Origin: Vibrio astriarenae | GTDB lineage: Bacteria; Pseudomonadota; Gammaproteobacteria; Enterobacterales; Vibrionaceae | DNA: 64,000 nucleotides | NCBI RefSeq assembly: GCF_010587385.1 | Contig: NZ_CP047475.1 | Coordinates: 2,170,001 to 2,234,000, forward strand | Direction of reading: 5' to 3' | Shown here: positions 59,366-64,000 of the stretch, piece after piece | Position numbering within the stretch: the first letter of the stretch is position 1 | How the letters are laid out: each line of letters begins with the position of its first letter | Made by a program: the position numbers and the translations under genes | The notes under the pieces: generated by a model | What the model was told of the DNA's origin: nothing | Seen by the model: the letters and a program-made list of their open reading frames with translations, nothing else | Database searches by the model: none

Positions 59366-60379
59366 ATGAAGATAAGAACTCTACTGACAAGTGTTTTAGC
59401 CACTGCACTTACCCTTAGTACAACAAGTGCAAGCGCCGTTGAGCATTACCCTACGCGCAACATTACTGACGTTGTTACCTGGTCTGCAGGGGGTGGTACT
59501 GACGTTATTAACCGTGTTGCAACTGCGTCGATGGCCAAGTACCTCGGAACGAATATCAATGTGATTAACAAACCTGGCGGCGTATCTGGCTCAGTCGGCT
59601 TGTTGGAAGGCTATAATTCAGCACCTGATGGCTATACCTTCGTCGGTCTATCTGAGTCGAACGTGGCGGCTGCGGTAATGGGTGGTTGGGACAATCGCAT
59701 GGACGTGTTTGACTACTTTATCGTAGCCAGCTCACCTGATGTGATATCCGTGTCTAAAAGCTCCCCATTTAATACCATCGAAGAGCTTGTTGCGCACGTT
59801 CAAGAGAACCCAGGAAAAGTGCGGGTGGGCGCAGGATCGGCTGGTTCACTTCACCATATCAACTACTTAGCGTTTGAGAAAGGCATTAATGGAGAGATGA
59901 ACTTCATCCCATTCCCAGGATCATCTCGAAGCCAAAACGCGGCCCTAAGTGGCGAAGTCGATGTGGTGATTACGTCTGTAGCCGAGCAAAACCAGTTAAT
60001 CCAATCGGGCGACTTTAAAGCACTAGCAACCCTAACTGAAAACCCATTTACCGTTGGTGATATAGAGATTCCATCTGGCTTGCAAACCTATCCAGTTCTA
60101 CAAGAATACCTACCTATCTCACAGGCCATCGGCTTCGCGATGAAGAAAGAAACGCCGGTAGAGATTAAGAAAACCGTTGCGAAGGCATTTGCAAGTGCAA
60201 TGCAAAGCGAAGAAGTACAGACCTACGCAAATGAAAACCACTATGAACTCGTGGGTGAGTTCGGCAAAAAAGCGAATGAGCGCATGGCTCGTCTGGAGTC
60301 GCTATTTAGCTGGACACTATGGGATTTAGAGGCCGCGAAGATTAGCCCAGAAACATTGGGGATTCCTAAGCCCGAGTAA
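59366..60379 (+). CDS. Tripartite tricarboxylate transporter substrate-binding protein (TctC family)
   Basis: From ATG 59366 the product has 337 residues with a signal peptide (cleavage after about residue 24, SASA). The periplasmic domain has the family opening VTWSAGGGTDVINRVAT and NKPGGVSGSVGLLEG. Then come KVRVGAGSAGSLHHINYLAFEK, PGSSRSQNAALSGEVDVVIT and ALATL. These proteins hand a carboxylate, usually a di- or tricarboxylic or sugar acid, to TctAB. AGGTG precedes the start. A GTG three codons earlier is possible. Confidence 0.9.
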   Translation: MKIRTLLTSVLATALTLSTTSASAVEHYPTRNITDVVTWSAGGGTDVINRVATASMAKYLGTNINVINKPGGVSGSVGLLEGYNSAPDGYTFVGLSESNVAAAVMGGWDNRMDVFDYFIVASSPDVISVSKSSPFNTIEELVAHVQENPGKVRVGAGSAGSLHHINYLAFEKGINGEMNFIPFPGSSRSQNAALSGEVDVVITSVAEQNQLIQSGDFKALATLTENPFTVGDIEIPSGLQTYPVLQEYLPISQAIGFAMKKETPVEIKKTVAKAFASAMQSEEVQTYANENHYELVGEFGKKANERMARLESLFSWTLWDLEAAKISPETLGIPKPE

Positions 60380-60389
60380 TGCACTCATC

Positions 60390-60414
60390 GGCCAGTCACC
60401 GAGTGTGGCTGGTC
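60390..60414 (+). terminator. Attenuator-like hairpin between tctC and tctB
   Basis: GGCCAGTCAC (60390-60399) pairs with GTGGCTGGTC (60405-60414) using two wobble pairs, followed by TGCCTTTT. Such a partial terminator after the binding-protein gene would give more binding protein than membrane subunits. Confidence 0.5.
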
Positions 60415-60454
60415 TGCCTTTTCTTAATTGACGATTTGCTATTTGGGGGCAAAG

Positions 60455-61306
60455 ATGTCTTCTCAAAATGAACTATCAGAACACGAAGAACAGGACAAAG
60501 AGACGTTAGAGCAACAGCAGATGCATGGATGGGACTTCGCGTTCTCACTTGTGGTTATGGTGTTTGCATTAATCGTAGTTGCCAACTCTTTAACCATGCC
60601 TTTCTCTGGTACGGTTGGCGGTGTAACGACTGAATGGTACGAATCACCTGGGCTTCTGCCTCTTTTTATTGGCTGCTCACTGTTTGCTGCTGGGCTGTCA
60701 GTATTCTTAAAAAGTAAAGCAGAGCAGGGTAAAGCGCTGCTAGCAAAACATTACAAAAACATTAACCCTACTGGTTTTCTTATCTCCGGTGGCGGCATCA
60801 TCACCTACATCTACGTGTTGATCACTTGGTATGACTTCTTCCTTGCATCGGCCGTATTTCTAATATTCTACATTGGCCTTTATTACTTAGACACGGAAAA
60901 CATCACGAAGCAACTACTGAAAATTTACTCAACGACCATTGTCATTTCGCTGATGCTGTTCGGATCGGGAGCCTCTGAATATGTTAACACGGCCTACCCA
61001 TATACAACCGATGTCGTGCTGGTTATCAGTGCGATCGTAATGTCGGGTTACCTTTTCCATGCAGCGAAGCAACAAACTGCGGATATGACGGCAAAAGTGA
61101 GGAGATTACTCATTATCAGCATCGTCTTCCCGGCTGTACTTTGCCCGATCTTCAGATACTTCTTGTTGGTGCCACTTCCTAATGAAGGCCTGATCGTTGA
61201 GCAAGTATTCAACCAAACCTATTACACCTATTTAGCACCACCGAAACAGACAGAAGCAATGCAGCTTTCAGATGAAGACATGCAAGCGCTCGAAGATGCA
61301 TTCTAA
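60455..61306 (+). CDS. Tripartite tricarboxylate transporter small membrane subunit (TctB family), extended
   Basis: From ATG 60455 (GGGGG 5 bases upstream) the product has 283 residues. TctB proteins are usually about 150-170 residues with four helices. Here a charged N-terminal stretch (SEHEEQDKETLEQQQM) precedes about seven hydrophobic segments, the last three beyond the normal end. The call rests on context between TctC and TctA and on the first four helices (ESPGLLPLFIGCSLFAAGL region). Confidence 0.75.
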   Translation: MSSQNELSEHEEQDKETLEQQQMHGWDFAFSLVVMVFALIVVANSLTMPFSGTVGGVTTEWYESPGLLPLFIGCSLFAAGLSVFLKSKAEQGKALLAKHYKNINPTGFLISGGGIITYIYVLITWYDFFLASAVFLIFYIGLYYLDTENITKQLLKIYSTTIVISLMLFGSGASEYVNTAYPYTTDVVLVISAIVMSGYLFHAAKQQTADMTAKVRRLLIISIVFPAVLCPIFRYFLLVPLPNEGLIVEQVFNQTYYTYLAPPKQTEAMQLSDEDMQALEDAF

Positions 61307-61318
61307 AAGGTGAAGAAC

Positions 61319-62848
61319 ATGGATATTCTATCTACATTCGGAAGTATGTTTTGGCATATTTTCACCTCGCCACTGCTGATCTTAATTCTCGTTGGCAGTA
61401 CATTTTTGGGGATTATTTTTGGGGCAATGCCCGGTCTAACGGCGACGTTGGGTGTGGCACTGCTTACCACACTTACCTATGGCTTGGACAACCAAACCGC
61501 GTTGCTAGCACTGCTTTCAATCTATGTCGGCGGCGTTTACGGTGGTATGTACACCTCAATCTTGCTCAATATTCCGGGCACCGCCGCTTCCGCGGCGACT
61601 GCAATGGATGGTTATCCTATGGCCCAGCAAGGACAAGCTGGGCGCGCATTTGGTTTAGCCACTACCTCGTCACTGATAGGCTCGGCCATTGGTATGGTGT
61701 TTGTCGCTCTACTGTCACCCGTTATCGCTAAGGCCGCTCTACAGTTCACCTCATACGAATACTTTTTGTTGGCGTTATTCGGTATCTTGATTTCAGGCAG
61801 TTTAACGTCACCAGAGCTGGCGATTAAAGGTTGGATCGCGGGTCTTTTCGGTATTTGGTTATCGACCATTGGCCAAGACCATATGCAGATGTACCCCCGC
61901 TTTACTATGGGTATCCACGAACTCGATAACGGTATCGATGTCGTACCTGTACTGATCGGTGCCTTTGGTATCCCGCAAATCATGTCGGTGCTAGAGTCGA
62001 AGATGAAGATGAAATCGATGAACGCCAAATCGATTGGTAAGCTGCTTCCCGACTTTAAAACCATGTTCAAAAACACACGCAATATCATCGCATCTGCGCT
62101 TACCGGTGTTGGCATAGGTGCAGTGCCCGGCATTGGTGAGGACATTGCTGCGTGGGTAGCCTATGGTATTTCCCGCAAAACCAGTAAAAAGCCGGAAACA
62201 TTTGGTAAAGGAGCGCCTGAGGGAGTCATCTCCACCTCGACGGCGAACCAAGCCTGTGTAGGCGGCGCAATGATCCCACTACTCAGTCTCGGCATCCCAG
62301 GCTCTCCACCAGCGGTAATGCTACTCGGCGCTCTTATGCTACATAACGTCGCGCCAGGCCCGATGCTTCTGAAAACCAACCCATCGTTTATTCCAGAAGT
62401 AACGGCGATTCTTTTCGCTGCAGCAATTGCGATGTGGGTATGCGGCATGATTCTGTCTAAGCAGGTCATCCATATTCTTCGTATCCCGCAAACGCTGTTT
62501 ATGCCTCTCATCGCGGTACTGTGTGTTATCGGCTCATTCGCTCTAGGGATGCGAGTCTTCAACCTTTATCTGATGGGCATTATCGGCATCATCTCCTACT
62601 TCTTTATGAAACTAAAAGTGCCTATCGCGCCACTGGTCATCGGTGTGATTCTTGGACCTATGGCAGATACCTCGCTTAGAACCGGCCTTAAAACCACCGG
62701 CGGTAGTTTGATGCCCATGATTGAGCGCCCTATTTCTCTTATTTTGGTGTGTGTGATTGTGATGATCATCTGTAGCCAAATCCCAGCGGTTAACCGTGGG
62801 ATACGAACACTATTTAGCACCGTCAAAAACCGACTTGCGACATCTTAA
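61319..62848 (+). CDS. Tripartite tricarboxylate transporter large membrane subunit (TctA family)
   Basis: From ATG 61319 the product has 509 residues and about 11-12 membrane segments. Conserved segments are GIIFGAMPGLTATLGVALL, YVGGVYGGMYTSILLNIPGTAASAAT and DGYPMAQQGQAGRAFGLAT. Further on are GAVPGIGEDIAAWVAYG, STANQACVGGAMIPLLSLGIPGSPPAVMLLGAL and GPMADTSLRTGL. This is the permease subunit, driven by an ion gradient. It ends 9 bases before the dehydrogenase gene. Confidence 0.93.
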   Translation: MDILSTFGSMFWHIFTSPLLILILVGSTFLGIIFGAMPGLTATLGVALLTTLTYGLDNQTALLALLSIYVGGVYGGMYTSILLNIPGTAASAATAMDGYPMAQQGQAGRAFGLATTSSLIGSAIGMVFVALLSPVIAKAALQFTSYEYFLLALFGILISGSLTSPELAIKGWIAGLFGIWLSTIGQDHMQMYPRFTMGIHELDNGIDVVPVLIGAFGIPQIMSVLESKMKMKSMNAKSIGKLLPDFKTMFKNTRNIIASALTGVGIGAVPGIGEDIAAWVAYGISRKTSKKPETFGKGAPEGVISTSTANQACVGGAMIPLLSLGIPGSPPAVMLLGALMLHNVAPGPMLLKTNPSFIPEVTAILFAAAIAMWVCGMILSKQVIHILRIPQTLFMPLIAVLCVIGSFALGMRVFNLYLMGIIGIISYFFMKLKVPIAPLVIGVILGPMADTSLRTGLKTTGGSLMPMIERPISLILVCVIVMIICSQIPAVNRGIRTLFSTVKNRLATS

Positions 62849-62857
62849 GGAAATTGT

Positions 62858-63829
62858 ATGAAAACCATTGTCTGCTTAGATGGCTACACACTAAACCCAG
62901 GTGATAACCCTTGGGCTCCGATTGAGGCTCTGGGTGTATTTAAAGCCTATGACCGCAGCACAGGTGGCACTGAAGAAGTCATCGAAAGAGCCAAAAACGC
63001 GAGCATTATATTGACCAACAAGACACCGATTTGTAGGCAAGTGATTGACGCGTGTCCAGAGCTTGAGTGTATTGCGGTGCTTGCCACCGGCTACAACGTT
63101 GTCGACACCGAATATGCCAAGGAGAAGGGTATCCCAGTACTGAACGTGCCCGTCTATGGCACACAAACGGTCGCTGAAATGGTGTTCGCTCATATCTTCA
63201 ACTTCGCTCGAAACGTTAGCGCGATGAGTGATGATGTGAAGCAAAATCTTGGCTGGAGTAGAAACCAAGATTGGACCTACTGGCTAACACCACAACTGGA
63301 GTTATCGGGTAAAACTCTGGGGATCGTCGGCTTTGGCAATATTGGTCAGCAAGTAGGGGCGATTGGCTCGGCTTTTGGTATGAACGTCATCGCTCATGAT
63401 GAGTTTAATCGCCAAGATCCTAGCTACCCTCATCAAAAGGTAGCGCTAGAGACGTTATTAACTCAATCTGATTTCGTGTCACTGCACTGCCCCGCCCTGC
63501 CCACCACAGAGAACATGATCAATTCAGCCACGCTACAAAAAATGAAGCAGAGTGCGTTTTTGATCAATACCTCTCGCGGGCAGCTGGTTGATGAGGAGGC
63601 GTTGGCAAAGGTGCTCAACCAGGGCGCGATTTCAGGCGCTGCGTTGGATACGTTATGGCAAGAGCCTCCGGCGAAGAACAACCCGTTGCTGACAGCAAGC
63701 AACTGTGTCATTACGCCACACATCTCATGGGCTACACTCGATGCCAGACAGCGTATCATGTCGATGGTTGCTGGTAATATCCAAAGCTACCTTGACGGTA
63801 CCCCAGTCAATGTCGTCAACCCCGCATAG
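62858..63829 (+). CDS. D-isomer-specific 2-hydroxyacid dehydrogenase (hydroxypyruvate reductase-like)
   Basis: A 323-residue NAD(P)-linked dehydrogenase. The Rossmann motif is GKTLGIVGFGNIGQQVG. The catalytic Arg lies in LINTSRGQLVDEEAL, a Glu in DTLWQEPP, and the His in VITPHISWAT. The opening VCLDGYTLNPGDNPWAPIEALG is like that of glycerate dehydrogenases (HprA), which interconvert D-glycerate and hydroxypyruvate. It is the last gene of the rightward operon, so it may feed or drain a transketolase-linked hydroxypyruvate or glycolate pool. Confidence 0.88.
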   Translation: MKTIVCLDGYTLNPGDNPWAPIEALGVFKAYDRSTGGTEEVIERAKNASIILTNKTPICRQVIDACPELECIAVLATGYNVVDTEYAKEKGIPVLNVPVYGTQTVAEMVFAHIFNFARNVSAMSDDVKQNLGWSRNQDWTYWLTPQLELSGKTLGIVGFGNIGQQVGAIGSAFGMNVIAHDEFNRQDPSYPHQKVALETLLTQSDFVSLHCPALPTTENMINSATLQKMKQSAFLINTSRGQLVDEEALAKVLNQGAISGAALDTLWQEPPAKNNPLLTASNCVITPHISWATLDARQRIMSMVAGNIQSYLDGTPVNVVNPA

Positions 63830-63909
63830 GCACCCGTGATGCCTTATCAGCACTCAATTATCTTTGACTTTTTTGACCGTATCGAAGTCTGAGACGCCTA
63901 GATAATAAA

Positions 63910-63939
63910 AAAGGGTTAAAGCCTAGGCTTCAACCCTTT
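63910..63939 (-). terminator. Terminator of a leftward gene at the right edge
   Basis: AAAGGGTT (63910-63917) with AACCCTTT (63932-63939), continued by AAGCC/GGCTT around a two-base loop, makes a long stem. On the leftward strand it is followed by TTTTTTATT. It lies 30 bases after the stop of the gene at 63970. Confidence 0.75.
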
Positions 63940-63969
63940 CACTCGTATGCATTTTCTGCGGTAAGGCTA

Positions 63970-64000
63970 CTAGAGGCCAGCCTCAGCAAATACCTGATTC
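63970..64000 (-). CDS. C-terminal fragment of a leftward gene
   Basis: The last bases read leftward as NQVFAEAGL then TAG at 63970-63972. The rest lies outside the window. A strong leftward terminator follows, which supports a real gene end, but nine residues allow no family call. Confidence 0.35.
   Translation of the reverse strand, partial: NQVFAEAGL

Noticed and set aside
51605..63829. Sulfoquinovose transketolase (sulfo-TK) locus
   Set aside because: Split transketolase and an RpiB-like gene fit, but no sulfolactaldehyde reductase, sulfonate exporter or sulfoquinovosidase is present, while DhaKL and a TPI-type gene are.

Overview
The window looks like chromosomal DNA of a Vibrio or close relative (Vibrionaceae). 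The main reasons are a complete luxO-luxU pair with a divergent qrr1 small RNA next to uvrB, the sodium-motor protein MotY between gloA and rnt, an rnf operon whose RnfC carries a long Ala/Lys repeat tail, and gene orders (moaABCDE with a Moco riboswitch, sdhCDAB-sucAB-sucCD with divergent gltA) typical of gamma-proteobacteria. No phage, IS element, CRISPR array or rRNA gene was seen.

Layout. 1-5.1 kb: the end of a PLP-dependent cysteine synthase-like gene, an outer-membrane barrel gene with its LysR regulator just upstream, an AsmA-family gene and udk. 5.3-12.8 kb: mrp and metG (divergent), an unrecognised membrane-anchored protein, udp with a CRP-like site, a MATE exporter and a CBS-domain protein whose mRNA leader folds. 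13-17 kb: moaABCDE read leftward from a Moco riboswitch, then a YvcK-like gene. 17.1-19.2 kb: the luxO-luxU quorum phosphorelay and Qrr1 with a sigma-54 promoter and a perfect LuxO box. 19.2-28.7 kb: uvrB, a DnaA-box-bearing gap, tRNA-Asn, rnfABCDGE and nth. 28.7-38.4 kb: GST, a chemoreceptor, a P-type cation ATPase, an 830-base gap, gloA, motY, rnt and an NhaC-like antiporter. 38.5-49.9 kb: TCA-cycle genes. 49.9-51.5 kb: a Nif3-like protein and a DUF1853 protein.

51.6-63.8 kb is the most interesting part: a self-contained two-way catabolic locus. The leftward operon encodes an RpiB-type isomerase, DhaK, DhaL, a second triosephosphate-isomerase-type protein and a TIM-barrel isomerase. The rightward one encodes a GntR/FadR-type regulator, a split transketolase (two genes), a second TIM-barrel isomerase, a three-part tripartite tricarboxylate transporter (TctC, TctB, TctA) and a D-2-hydroxyacid dehydrogenase. 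The TPI and RpiB resemble the EryH and EryI enzymes that interconvert erythrulose and erythrose phosphates. With a DhaKL-type kinase this suggests a route (L-erythrulose to L-erythrulose-1-P to D-erythrulose-4-P to D-erythrose-4-P) fed or drained by a dedicated transketolase. A branched sugar of the apiose/apulose type is an alternative. I know of no described locus with exactly this set, so the substrate is unassigned.

All calls come from reading the sequence and from remembered family features. No database search or folding program was run.
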